Source: Bradyrhizobium cytisi
GTDB lineage: Bacteria; Pseudomonadota; Alphaproteobacteria; Rhizobiales; Xanthobacteraceae
DNA: 64,000 nt
Assembly (NCBI RefSeq): GCF_008123515.1
Contig: NZ_VSSR01000042.1
Location: forward strand, 186,001 to 250,000
Reading direction: 5' to 3'
This document shows positions 36,858-46,139 of the stretch, in pieces. How positions within the stretch are numbered: the stretch's first letter is position 1; every line of letters starts with the position of its first letter. The translations under genes and the position numbers were made by a program. The notes beneath the pieces are model-generated. The model had not been told where the DNA came from. It did no database searches and saw only the letters and a list, made by a program, of their open reading frames with translations.

Positions 36858-38009
36858 ATGATCGACTTTTTCGTCCATAGTTTCAATACGTTGAGCCATG
36901 GGCTCCTCGGTTACGCGGTTCCCTTCCTGTTCGTCCTGACCATCGTCGTGTTCTTCCACGAGCTTGGCCATTTTCTGGTCGCGCGGTGGGCCGGCGTTCG
37001 GGTGTTAACCTTTTCGCTCGGTTTCGGACCTGAGCTGGTTGGTTTCAACGACCGCCACGGCACCCGCTGGAAGATCTCGGCGATCCCGCTCGGCGGCTAC
37101 GTCAAGTTCTTCGGCGACGAGAGCGAGGCTTCGACCCCGTCAGCCGAAGCGCTGGCGGCCATGACGGCCGAGGAGCGCGCCGGCAGCTTCCACCACAAGA
37201 AGGTCGGCCCGCGCGCCGCCATCGTCGCGGCCGGTCCGATTGCCAATTTTATCCTCGGTGCCCTGATTTTCGCAGGCATGGCCCTGTATTACGGCAAGCC
37301 GAGCACGATCGCGCGCGTCGACGGCGTCGTCGCCGAAGGCGCTGCGGCCGCCGCCGGCTTCAAGATCGGCGACGTCGTCGTGCAGATCGACGGCAAGCCG
37401 ATCGAAAGCTTTGCCGACATGCAGCGGATCGTCGCGACGAGCGCCGGTTCAGCGCTGGCTTTCCAGGTGAAGCGGGATGGCGCGATCGTGTCGCTGACCG
37501 CGACGCCGGCGCTGCTCGAGCGCAAGGATCCGTTCGGCAACAGCCACCACGTCGGCGTGCTCGGCGTCGAGCACAAGTCGCAGACCGGTGAGGCCTCGAC
37601 CGCCCCGGTCGGTGTCGGCGAGGCGCTCAAGATCGGGGGCGAGCAGGTCTGGTTCATCATCACCAGCACCTTCAAGTTCCTGGGCTCCTTGTTCATCGGC
37701 CAGGGCAATCCGAATGAGGTCAGCGGCGTGCTTGGCATTGCCAAGATGTCGGGGCAGGCGGCCAGCGCCGGGTTCCAGTTCGTGATCAATCTGTGCGCCG
37801 TGCTGTCGGTCTCGATCGGGCTTCTGAACCTGTTCCCGATCCCGCTGCTAGATGGCGGGCACCTTCTGTTCTACACGGCCGAGGTGGTCCGGGGCCGTCC
37901 GCTGTCCGAGCGGACCCAGGAGATGGGATTCCGAATCGGGCTCGGCCTGGTGCTGATGCTGATGGTGTTTGCCACCTACAACGACATCCTGCGAATGGCG
38001 GCTTCTTGA
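36858..38009 (+). CDS. rseP: RIP metalloprotease RseP/MmpA
   Basis: 383 aa. The zinc motif H34-E-L-G-H38 lies in the first transmembrane helix and the third ligand motif N-L-F-P-I-P-L-L-D-G-G-H in a late helix. One PDZ domain sits between (about residues 130-215). Site-2 proteases cut transmembrane anti-sigma factors and signal-peptide remnants. Its place between dxr and bamA is conserved in Proteobacteria. Confidence 0.94.
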   Translation: MIDFFVHSFNTLSHGLLGYAVPFLFVLTIVVFFHELGHFLVARWAGVRVLTFSLGFGPELVGFNDRHGTRWKISAIPLGGYVKFFGDESEASTPSAEALAAMTAEERAGSFHHKKVGPRAAIVAAGPIANFILGALIFAGMALYYGKPSTIARVDGVVAEGAAAAAGFKIGDVVVQIDGKPIESFADMQRIVATSAGSALAFQVKRDGAIVSLTATPALLERKDPFGNSHHVGVLGVEHKSQTGEASTAPVGVGEALKIGGEQVWFIITSTFKFLGSLFIGQGNPNEVSGVLGIAKMSGQAASAGFQFVINLCAVLSVSIGLLNLFPIPLLDGGHLLFYTAEVVRGRPLSERTQEMGFRIGLGLVLMLMVFATYNDILRMAAS

Positions 38010-38185
38010 TAGGGGCTTTTGTGTGGCGTTGCTATTGGGCAACGTCTTGGAATGAAATTGAAATTGCGGCGCGCTCGGCCGTTTGCGGCGTCGGTGAAAT
38101 TGGCTACAAGCGGCTTCGAACTTGGGGAATCTCCCAGACCGACTTTGGGGTTGGGTCTGGTAAGTTGATAAGGGCGCGTTGCGCA

Positions 38186-40723
38186 ATGAAGTTTGGACTG
38201 CGACTCCGGGGGGGCTTGCTCGCAACCCTGATCATGTTCGGCGCGCCGGTGTTTGCCCCGGTTGGGGCTGTTTTGGTGTCTTCGTCTGCGCTCGCTCAGA
38301 CGGTGCAGTCGATTTCCGTCGAAGGGAATCGCCGCGTCGAGGTGGAGACGATCCGCTCCTATTTCAAGCCCGGCCCCGGTGGTCGCCTCGATCAGGCCGC
38401 CATCGATGACGGCCTCAAGGCGCTGATCGAGACCGGCCTGTTCCAGGACGTGAAGATCAACCGCGGCGCCGGCGGCCAGATCGTCGTCTCCGTGGTGGAA
38501 AACCCGGTGATCGGGCGCATTGCCTTCGAGGGCAACAAGAAGATCAAGGACGAGCAGCTCACCGCCGAAGTCCAGTCCAAGGCCCGCGGCACGTTCTCGC
38601 GCGCCATGGTGCAGTCGGACACGCTGCGAATCGCCGAAATCTATCGCCGTTCCGGCCGCTATGACGTGACCGTCACGCCGGAGATCATCGAGCAGCCGAA
38701 CAACCGCGTCGATCTCATCTTCACCGTCAACGAAGGTGCCAAGACCTCGGTCAAGTCGATCGAGTTCATCGGCAACACCGCGTTCTCATCCTACCGCCTC
38801 AGGGACGTCATCAAGACGCACGAGTCGAATCTGCTGAGCTTCCTCAGCAGCGGTGACGTCTACGATCCGGACCGCGTCGAGGCCGACCGCGACCTGATTC
38901 GGCGCTTCTACCTGAAGAACGGCTTCGCCGACGTCCAGGTCGTGGCCGCGCTCACTGAATACGATCCGGAGAAGAAGGGCTTCAACGTCACCTTCAAGAT
39001 CGAGGAAGGCCAGCAGTACCGCGTCGGCACCGTCGATTTCCGCACCAGCATCCAGAACTTCGACCCGAGCACGCTGCGCAGCTTCTCGCGCGTCAATGTC
39101 GGCTCGCTCTACAACGTCGAATCGGTCGAGAAATCGGTCGAGGACATGCAGATCGAGGCCTCACGCCGCGGCTATGCCTTCGCAGTGGTGCGTCCGGGCG
39201 GCGATCGCAATTTCGATGCGCACACCGTATCCGTCGTGTTCAACATCGACGAAGGTCCGCGCACTTATATCGAGCGCATCAATATCCGCGGTAACACGCG
39301 TACCCGTGACTACGTGATCCGTCGCGAGTTCGACCTCTCCGAGGGCGACGCCTACAACCGTGCGCTGGTCGATCGTGCTGAGCGCCGCTTGAAGAATCTC
39401 GACTACTTCAAGAGCGTGAAGATCACGACCGAGCCGGGCTCTTCCAGCGACCGTGTGGTCCTGCTCGTCGATCTCGAAGAAAAGTCGACCGGCGACTTCT
39501 CGGTCTCCGGTGGTTACTCCACGACCGATGGTGCGCTGGCCGAAGTCTCGGTCTCCGAGCGCAACCTGCTCGGCCGCGGTCTGTTCGCCAAGGCGTCGGT
39601 CACCTATGGCCAGTACGCCCGCGGCTATTCGCTGTCGTTCGTCGAGCCGTATCTGCTCGACTACCGCGTCGCGCTGGGCCTCGACCTCTATCAGCGCACA
39701 CAGCTGTCCAACAGCTACATCTCCTACGGCACCAAGACGCTGGGCTTCAGCCCGCGCCTCGGCTTCGCCCTGCGTGAAGACCTATCGCTCCAGCTGCGCT
39801 ACTCGATCTACCAGCAGGAAATCACGCTGCCGTCCTATCTGGCGAACTGTAACAACGTCGTCGGCTCACCGGCATACAACCCGAGCCCGGCCTTTATCAA
39901 CGCAACAACAGGCGTCGATCCGATCCTGACAGGCAATCTCGGCTGCTACGCTGACGGTGAAGCGTCGCTCCCGGTGCGCAAGGAACTTGCGAACGGCAAG
40001 ACCCTGACCTCGGCGCTCGGCTATACGCTGACTTACAACACGCTGGACAACAACAAGAACCCGACCGACGGCCTGCTCATCGACTTCAGGCAGGACTTCG
40101 CCGGCGTCGGCGGCGACGTCTCCTACCTGAAGACCGTGGCCGATGCGAAGTACTACCAATCGCTGGTGTCGGACCTTGTCGGTCTCGTCCATCTCCAGGG
40201 CGGTATCCTGAACAAGGTCGGCAGCACAGATCTGCGCATGCTGGATCATTTCCAGATGGGCCCGAACCTCGTCCGCGGCTTTGCGCCGAACGGCATCGGT
40301 CCGCGCGATTTGAATCCCTTTGGTACGCAGGACGCGCTCGGCGGCACCAAATATTGGGGCGCTTCGCTCGAGTTGCAGATGCCGTTCTGGTTCCTTCCGA
40401 AGGAAGTGGGTCTGAAGGGCGCTGTCTATGCCGACGCCGGCGGTCTGTTCGACTATCAGGGCCCGACGACGTGGTCAGTGACCAACGAAATGACCACGAC
40501 CAGGAACTCGACCTGTACGCCATCGACCGTCAACCCGGCCTCGACTGGAACTTGTACCGGCCTGGTGTATGACAACGGCAATGTGGTGCGATCGTCGGTC
40601 GGTGTCGGCCTGATCTGGGCTTCGCCGTTCGGACCGCTGCGCTTCGACTATGCAGTGCCGCTCACCAAAGGCAAGAATGACCGCACGCAGGAATTCCGGT
40701 TCGGCGGCGGCACCTCGTTCTAG
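38186..40723 (+). CDS. bamA: Outer-membrane protein assembly factor BamA
   Basis: 845 aa from the ATG at 38186, which opens the signal peptide (cleaved near S-A-L-A-Q); the reading frame is open upstream but that part is not conserved. Five POTRA domains (about 35-430) precede the 16-strand barrel, with the V-x-R-S-S-V-G-V-G-L-I-W-A-S-P-F-G-P-L-R-F-D-Y-A region and the C-terminal G-G-G-T-S-F signal. It inserts barrel proteins, such as those encoded at 0.1, 3, 16.6 and 21.8 kb, into the outer membrane. Confidence 0.96.
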   Translation: MKFGLRLRGGLLATLIMFGAPVFAPVGAVLVSSSALAQTVQSISVEGNRRVEVETIRSYFKPGPGGRLDQAAIDDGLKALIETGLFQDVKINRGAGGQIVVSVVENPVIGRIAFEGNKKIKDEQLTAEVQSKARGTFSRAMVQSDTLRIAEIYRRSGRYDVTVTPEIIEQPNNRVDLIFTVNEGAKTSVKSIEFIGNTAFSSYRLRDVIKTHESNLLSFLSSGDVYDPDRVEADRDLIRRFYLKNGFADVQVVAALTEYDPEKKGFNVTFKIEEGQQYRVGTVDFRTSIQNFDPSTLRSFSRVNVGSLYNVESVEKSVEDMQIEASRRGYAFAVVRPGGDRNFDAHTVSVVFNIDEGPRTYIERINIRGNTRTRDYVIRREFDLSEGDAYNRALVDRAERRLKNLDYFKSVKITTEPGSSSDRVVLLVDLEEKSTGDFSVSGGYSTTDGALAEVSVSERNLLGRGLFAKASVTYGQYARGYSLSFVEPYLLDYRVALGLDLYQRTQLSNSYISYGTKTLGFSPRLGFALREDLSLQLRYSIYQQEITLPSYLANCNNVVGSPAYNPSPAFINATTGVDPILTGNLGCYADGEASLPVRKELANGKTLTSALGYTLTYNTLDNNKNPTDGLLIDFRQDFAGVGGDVSYLKTVADAKYYQSLVSDLVGLVHLQGGILNKVGSTDLRMLDHFQMGPNLVRGFAPNGIGPRDLNPFGTQDALGGTKYWGASLELQMPFWFLPKEVGLKGAVYADAGGLFDYQGPTTWSVTNEMTTTRNSTCTPSTVNPASTGTCTGLVYDNGNVVRSSVGVGLIWASPFGPLRFDYAVPLTKGKNDRTQEFRFGGGTSF

Positions 40724-40753
40724 TTCGATCAGCAGGGCATGATCCGTCCGCTC

Positions 40754-40789
40754 GGGAGTTCCTTGTAGCGATTGCTTCCAGGAACTCCC
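40754..40789 (+). terminator. Hairpin between bamA and lpxD
   Basis: Ten-bp perfect stem GGGAGTTCCT / AGGAACTCCC around a 16-nt loop, 30 bp after bamA. No T run, so termination is uncertain; it may be a processing or partial-terminator site. GCATGATC-type motifs flank it, so it may belong to a dispersed repeat. Confidence 0.45.
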
Positions 40790-40885
40790 TGCGGCCGGTC
40801 GCCAAAAAGATCGTGCTCAATCCATGAGATAAGGCATGATGCGGCCTTTCCGCTTCATGCCGAAGCCGGACCGCGACGGGGTGGA

Positions 40886-41953
40886 ATGGCGCAGCCGACC
40901 TTCTTTAGGAAACCGCCGGCATCAACGCTGGCTGAGATCGCCGCGCTGACCAAGGCGCAACTGGTCGACCCTGTCAGGGGCGATCATGTCGTCACGGGTC
41001 TTGCTTCGCTGGACGAAGCCGGCCCGATGCATCTGGCGTTCTTCGACAACCTCAAATACGCCGATGAGCTCAAGGCGACCAAGGCTGGTGCCTGTCTTGT
41101 GAGTCCGCGCTTCGAGGCCCAGGTGCCCGCGCACGTGGCCGTGCTGCGGGTGGCGCAGCCGTTCCGCGCCTTTGTCGGGATCGCTCGGGAATGGCATGGC
41201 GATGCGCTGCGCCCGCAATCCTGGTTCGGCAATGACGGCATCGCGCCATCGGCCGTCATCGACCCGTCGGCGCGGCTGGAGGACGACGTCATCGTCGAGC
41301 CGCTGACCGTCATCGGTCCGGATGTCGAGATCGGCAGCGGCACCGTGATCGGCGCCGGTGTGGTCCTTGGTCCGGGCGTCAAGATCGGGCGGGACTGCAA
41401 TGTCGGCGCCCGCACGGCCATCCAGTGCACACTGATCGGCAACAACGTGCTGATCCACCCCGGCTGCTCGATCGGCCAGGACGGCTACGGCTTCATCTTC
41501 TTCGGCCCCGAGGGCCATCTGAAAGTGCCCCAGACCGGCCGTGTGCTGATCCAGAACAATGTGGAGGTCGGCGCCGGCACCACCATCGATCGCGGCTCCT
41601 TGCGGGACACGGTGATCGGGGAGGGCACCAAAATCGACAATCAGGTCCAGATCGGCCACAATGTGACGATCGGCCGGAACTGCCTGCTCGCGGCCCAGAT
41701 CGGGCTCGCGGGCAGCCTGACGATCGGCGACAACGTGGCGCTGGGAGCAAAGGTCGGCATCAACAATCACCTCAAGATCGGTGACGGAGCCCAGGTCACC
41801 GCGATGAGCGGGGTCAAGGACGACATCCCGCCGAACGGTCGCTGGGGCGGATTTTTTGCCAAGCCGACCAAACAGTGGTTCAAGGAAATTATCGCGGTGG
41901 AGCGCCTGGTACGCGACAGCAAGGCCGATCCGAAGGACGAGGGACGGGAATGA
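40886..41953 (+). CDS. lpxD: UDP-3-O-acylglucosamine N-acyltransferase
   Basis: 355 aa from the ATG at 40886 (M-A-Q-P-T-F-F). N-terminal uridine-binding domain (about 1-110), then hexapeptide repeats forming a left-handed beta-helix (about 115-310) with the catalytic H in Q-V-Q-I-G-H-N-V. It adds the second acyl chain in lipid A synthesis. Its stop overlaps fabZ by 4 bp (ATGA). Confidence 0.95.
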   Translation: MAQPTFFRKPPASTLAEIAALTKAQLVDPVRGDHVVTGLASLDEAGPMHLAFFDNLKYADELKATKAGACLVSPRFEAQVPAHVAVLRVAQPFRAFVGIAREWHGDALRPQSWFGNDGIAPSAVIDPSARLEDDVIVEPLTVIGPDVEIGSGTVIGAGVVLGPGVKIGRDCNVGARTAIQCTLIGNNVLIHPGCSIGQDGYGFIFFGPEGHLKVPQTGRVLIQNNVEVGAGTTIDRGSLRDTVIGEGTKIDNQVQIGHNVTIGRNCLLAAQIGLAGSLTIGDNVALGAKVGINNHLKIGDGAQVTAMSGVKDDIPPNGRWGGFFAKPTKQWFKEIIAVERLVRDSKADPKDEGRE

Positions 41954-42411
41954 CGGCGGAATCACCTGTTAAGTTCGAGCTGGTGGATATCAATGCGATC
42001 CTCCAGACCCTGCCGCACCGCTTTCCGATGCTCCTGATCGACCGTGTGATCAACATCCGGGCCGATTACAGCGGCATCGGCATCAAGAACGTCACCTTCA
42101 ACGAGCCGGCCTTCCAGGGCCATTTCCCCGAACGTCCGGTCTATCCGGGCGTGATGATGATCGAGGCGATGGCGCAGACCGCCGGCGTGATCGGCATCAA
42201 GTCGGTCGAGGGCACCGAGAAGCCGCGCGCGGTCTATTTCCTCACCATCGATAAGTGCAAGTTTCGCAAGCCCGTGCTGCCCGGCGATACCATCGAGTAT
42301 CACATGCGCTCGGTCGGCCGCCGCAAGGCCATGTGGTGGTTTCACGGGGACGCCAAGGTCAACGGCCAGATCGTCGCCGAAGCCGATGTCGGGGCGATGC
42401 TGACGGACTGA
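41950..42411 (+). CDS. fabZ: 3-hydroxyacyl-ACP dehydratase
   Basis: 153 aa. Hot-dog fold with L-P-H-R-F-P-M-L-L-I-D-R and the active-site region F-Q-G-H-F-P-E-R-P-V-Y-P-G-V-M-M-I-E-A. It dehydrates 3-hydroxyacyl-ACP in fatty-acid synthesis, competing with LpxA/LpxD for the same acyl-ACPs, which explains the conserved clustering. Confidence 0.96.
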   Translation: MTAESPVKFELVDINAILQTLPHRFPMLLIDRVINIRADYSGIGIKNVTFNEPAFQGHFPERPVYPGVMMIEAMAQTAGVIGIKSVEGTEKPRAVYFLTIDKCKFRKPVLPGDTIEYHMRSVGRRKAMWWFHGDAKVNGQIVAEADVGAMLTD

Positions 42412-42528
42412 GGGGGAGTGGCGAGAGCGGCGAAACACGCCGAGATCATACGTCACTGGACAGATCGGGCGCAGTCGCGCTAACCACCGGAAAGCCGAGC
42501 AAGTTCAACACATAGTCAGACCTTCTTG

Positions 42529-43320
42529 ATGAGTAAGATCGACCCCACCGCACGGGTGGAAGACGGCGCCGTGATCGGCGAGGGCACCGAGATCGGGCCC
42601 TTTTGCATCATTGGTCGCAACGCCCGGATCGGGGCCGATTGCAAGCTGATTGGACAGGTCACCGTCATCGGCCATACCTCGGTCGGGGACAATTGCGTGA
42701 TCTCGCCGTTTGCGGTGCTCGGCGGCGCACCGCAGGACCTCAGCTACAAGGGCGAGCCGACCACGCTCGACATCGGTTCCGGTTGCATCATCCGCGAAGG
42801 CGCGACGATGAACGTCGGCACCGTCAAGGGCGGCGGGAAGACGCGCGTCGGCAACGACGGCTATTTCATGAACAACAGCCATGTCGGCCATGATTGCATG
42901 GTCGGCAACAACGCGATCTTCGCGACCTCGGCGACGCTCGGCGGTCATTGCGAGATTGGCGACGCCGTCTATATCGGCGGGCTGTCCGCGGTGCACCAGT
43001 TCACGCGCATCGGCTCCTATGTGATGGTCGGCGGCCTCTCGGGCGTGCGCGACGACATCATCCCGTACGGGCTCGCCAACGGTCAATATGCGGTGCTGGA
43101 GAGCCTCAATCTCATCGGCATGAAGCGGCGCAAGTTCACCAGGCAGCGCCTCGCAACCGTACGTGCGTTCTACCAAAAGCTCTTCCATGGACCCGGCACC
43201 TTCGCCGAGCGGCTGGAGGCAGTGCGGTCCCTTGAGAGCGAAGATCCTGCCATCGCCGAAATCCTCGGCTTCATCGGCAAGGGCAAGCGTCCGCTCTGTC
43301 TCCCCACCATCGAGAAGTGA
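42529..43320 (+). CDS. lpxA: UDP-N-acetylglucosamine O-acyltransferase
   Basis: 263 aa. ATG at 42529 (M-S-K-I-D-P-T-A-R-V). Hexapeptide-repeat beta-helix with the catalytic histidine region N-N-S-H-V-G-H-D-C and the C-terminal helical domain. First step of lipid A synthesis. A 117-bp gap after fabZ could hold an internal promoter, but no clear one is seen. Confidence 0.96.
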   Translation: MSKIDPTARVEDGAVIGEGTEIGPFCIIGRNARIGADCKLIGQVTVIGHTSVGDNCVISPFAVLGGAPQDLSYKGEPTTLDIGSGCIIREGATMNVGTVKGGGKTRVGNDGYFMNNSHVGHDCMVGNNAIFATSATLGGHCEIGDAVYIGGLSAVHQFTRIGSYVMVGGLSGVRDDIIPYGLANGQYAVLESLNLIGMKRRKFTRQRLATVRAFYQKLFHGPGTFAERLEAVRSLESEDPAIAEILGFIGKGKRPLCLPTIEK

Positions 43321-43327
43321 CGCCGGG

Positions 43328-44197
43328 ATGGCCGCGGATATGACATCGGCGGCTCTAGGCGTTTCATCACCGGTCGGCGTGGTCGCGGGCGGTGGTGCGA
43401 TGCCGTTCGCGGTGGCCGAGTCGCTCGCCGCGCGCGGCATCACGCCGGTGCTGTTTCCGCTGCGAGGCGCCTGCGATCCGGTGCAGGTGGAGAAATTCCA
43501 CCACCGCTGGATCTCGGTCGGTCAGCTCGGCCGCGCCATGCGGCTGTTCCGCGAGGAGGGCTGCCGCGACCTGATCTTCATCGGCACCCTGGTGCGGCCT
43601 TCGCTCACGGAAATCCGCTTCGACGTCACCACGTTGCGGCTGCTCGGTAACGTCATCCGCGCCTTTCGCGGCGGCGACGATCATCTGTTGTCGGGTGTCG
43701 GCCGCATTCTCGAGCAAGGCGGCTTTCGCATGGTCGGCATCAAGGACGTCGCGCCCGACCTGCTGATGCCCGAGGGCTGCGTCACCCGCGCCTGGCCGGC
43801 CGACAATGCCAAGGGCGACATCGAACGCGGGCGTGCGGTGCTCACCGCGCTCGGGCCGTTCGACATCGGTCAGGCCGCCGTGGTGATCGACGGCCATGTG
43901 GTGGCGGTCGAGGACATCGAGGGCACTGATGCGCTGCTCGCGCGCGTGGCGCGGCTGCGCGAGGAGGGCCGCATCCGTGCCGCGACGGGGCGTGGCGTGC
44001 TGGTGAAGGCGCCGAAGAGCGGCCAGGATTTGCGCTTCGACCTGCCGACGATCGGCGCGCGCACGATCGAGGGCGTCGCCAAGGCCGGCCTTGCCGGTGT
44101 CGCTGTCATCGCCGGCAACACCATCGCCGCCGAGCCGCAGGCGATGATCGGGCTCGCCGACGCCAAATATCTCTTCGTCGTCGGTCTGCCCGCGTGA
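43328..44197 (+). CDS. lpxI: UDP-2,3-diacylglucosamine diphosphatase LpxI
   Basis: 289 aa. DUF1009/LpxI family: G-V-V-A-G-G-G-A-M-P-F near the start, R-A-W-P-A-D and the C-terminal T-I-E-G-V-A-K-A-G-L-A-G-V-A-V-I-A-G. It hydrolyses UDP-diacylglucosamine to lipid X and replaces the unrelated LpxH used by E. coli, the usual alphaproteobacterial situation. It shares one base with lpxB. Confidence 0.94.
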   Translation: MAADMTSAALGVSSPVGVVAGGGAMPFAVAESLAARGITPVLFPLRGACDPVQVEKFHHRWISVGQLGRAMRLFREEGCRDLIFIGTLVRPSLTEIRFDVTTLRLLGNVIRAFRGGDDHLLSGVGRILEQGGFRMVGIKDVAPDLLMPEGCVTRAWPADNAKGDIERGRAVLTALGPFDIGQAAVVIDGHVVAVEDIEGTDALLARVARLREEGRIRAATGRGVLVKAPKSGQDLRFDLPTIGARTIEGVAKAGLAGVAVIAGNTIAAEPQAMIGLADAKYLFVVGLPA

Positions 44198-45375
44198 TGC
44201 CGACCCGCGATCCCCAACGGAAGATCTTTCTGATCGCGACGGAGGAATCCGGCGACCGGCTCGGCTCGGCGCTGATGAAGGTGCTGCGCCAGCGCCTCGG
44301 CGACGGCGTGCAGTTCGAGGGCGTCGGCGGCCGCACCATGGCGCGCGAGGGGCTCGAGACGCTGTTTCCGATCGAGGAGCTGTCGATCGTCGGCTTTGCC
44401 GCGGTGGTGCAGCAATTGCCGAAGATCCTGGGGCTGATCCGCGAGACGGCGGATGCCGTGACCGAGTCCGCGCCCGACGCGCTGGTCATCATCGACAGTC
44501 CCGATTTCACCCATCGCGTCGCGCGCCGCGTCCGCGCGAAGAATCCGGCGATCCCCGTCGTCGACTACGTCTCGCCCTCGGTCTGGGCCTGGCGGCCCGG
44601 CCGCGCGCGCGCGATGCTCGGTTATGTCGATCACGTGCTGGGTCTGCTGCCGTTCGAGCCGGAGGAGTACCGCAAGCTGAAAGGGCCGCCATGCAGCTAT
44701 GTCGGCCATCCCCTGATCGAGCAATTGCCGTCGCTGCGCCCGAACCTTGACGAGCAAAAGCGCCGCGACAGCGAGCCGCCGGTGCTGCTGGTGCTGCCGG
44801 GCAGCCGCCGCAGCGAGATCCGGCATCATCTCGGCCTGTTCGGCGCCGCGCTCGGGCGATTGCAGGCCGAGGGCCGCGCGTTCGAGTTGATGCTGCCGAC
44901 GATGCCGCACCTCGAGGCCACCGTCCGCGCGGGCGTGGCGACCTGGCCGGTCAAGCCGCAGATCGTGGTCGGCGAAACCGAGAGGCGCGCCGCATTCCGG
45001 ATCGCGCGCGCGGCGCTGGCGAAATCCGGCACCGTGACGCTGGAGCTCGCGCTCTCGGGCATTCCGATGGTGACCGCCTATCGCGTCGGCGCGATGGAGG
45101 CCTTCATCCTGCGCCGCGCGATCCAGGTCTCTTCGGTGATCCTCGCCAATCTCGTGATCGGCAAGGACGTGATCCCCGAATTTTTGCAGGAGGACTGCAC
45201 GCCGGAGAAGCTCGCAGCCGCACTGGCCGAGGTGTTGAGCGAGACGCCGATGCGCAAGCAACAGGTTGAAGCCTTCGCCCAGCTCGACACCATCATGTCC
45301 ACCGGCAACAAATCACCGAGCGTGCTCGCCGCCGACATCGTGCTCACGACGATGCGGAAGGGACGGCGAAGCTAG
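44197..45375 (+). CDS. lpxB: Lipid-A-disaccharide synthase
   Basis: 392 aa. ATG at 44197 overlaps the lpxI stop. GT19 glycosyltransferase with I-A-T-E-E-S-G-D-R-L-G, E-G-V-G-G and V-L-P-G-S-R-R-S-E-I. It joins lipid X to UDP-diacylglucosamine. The 3' end overlaps the convergent SDR gene by 4 bp (CTAG), so no terminator fits between them. Confidence 0.95.
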   Translation: MPTRDPQRKIFLIATEESGDRLGSALMKVLRQRLGDGVQFEGVGGRTMAREGLETLFPIEELSIVGFAAVVQQLPKILGLIRETADAVTESAPDALVIIDSPDFTHRVARRVRAKNPAIPVVDYVSPSVWAWRPGRARAMLGYVDHVLGLLPFEPEEYRKLKGPPCSYVGHPLIEQLPSLRPNLDEQKRRDSEPPVLLVLPGSRRSEIRHHLGLFGAALGRLQAEGRAFELMLPTMPHLEATVRAGVATWPVKPQIVVGETERRAAFRIARAALAKSGTVTLELALSGIPMVTAYRVGAMEAFILRRAIQVSSVILANLVIGKDVIPEFLQEDCTPEKLAAALAEVLSETPMRKQQVEAFAQLDTIMSTGNKSPSVLAADIVLTTMRKGRRS

Positions 45376-46139
45376 GCCAAGCCGCCGTCGACCCGGAAGC
45401 ACTGGCAGGTGATGCGCCGGCTCGCGTCGGAGGCGAGGTAGAGCGCCATGTCGGCGATATCATCGGGCGTCACCGCATCGGGAATGGCCTGGCGCGTGCG
45501 CATCTCGGCGATCTGCCGCTCGTCCGGATACCACAGCTTCCGCTGCCGCTCGGTGATCACCATTCCAGGCGCGATCGCGTTGACGCGGATGCGGTCGGCG
45601 CCGAACCGGCGGCCCAGTGAATTGGTAAAGCCGACGATCGCAGCCTTCGCCGCGGCGTAGACCGGCAGCGCCGGTGCGCCGCGGATCCAGGCGACCGACG
45701 ACATGTTGACGATCGAGCCGCCGCCGCGCGCCTGCATCTGCGGCACCACGGCTTGCGCGGCAAAGAAGACGTGCTTGAGATTGACGCCGATCATCCAGTC
45801 GAATTCGGCCGGCGTCACGTCCGATAGCACCTGGCGCTGGTCGTTGGCGGCGTTGTTGACGAGGACCGCGGCATCGCCCAGCGATCCCTGCACCTTCGCC
45901 AGCGCCGCGCGCAGGGCGTCGATGTCGAGGAGGTCGCAGGGCACGAATAGCGGAGCGGTGCCGGACGTTTTCGCCACCTCGTGCGCCAGCGCTTCACCCG
46001 CCGGCGTGTCGATGTCGAGGAAGGCGACGCGGGAACGCTGGCTGGCGAAAGCGCGTACCAAGGCGGCGCCGATGCCGCTGGCGCCCCCGGTGATCAGCAC
46101 CACGCGGTCCGCGAGGTCGGCATAGCTTGTCTTGGTCAT
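45372..46139 (-). CDS. Short-chain dehydrogenase, probably a sugar dehydrogenase
   Basis: 255 aa. Rossmann motif T-G-G-A-S-G-I-G, N-N-A-A, catalytic Ser in V-N-M-S-S-V and Y-A-A-A-K. It is the last gene of the sugar ABC operon and overlaps the ATPase gene by 4 bp, so it probably oxidises the imported sugar, as L-fucose, L-arabinose or D-galactose dehydrogenases of this family do. The exact substrate is not readable. Confidence 0.85.
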   Translation of the reverse strand: MTKTSYADLADRVVLITGGASGIGAALVRAFASQRSRVAFLDIDTPAGEALAHEVAKTSGTAPLFVPCDLLDIDALRAALAKVQGSLGDAAVLVNNAANDQRQVLSDVTPAEFDWMIGVNLKHVFFAAQAVVPQMQARGGGSIVNMSSVAWIRGAPALPVYAAAKAAIVGFTNSLGRRFGADRIRVNAIAPGMVITERQRKLWYPDERQIAEMRTRQAIPDAVTPDDIADMALYLASDASRRITCQCFRVDGGLA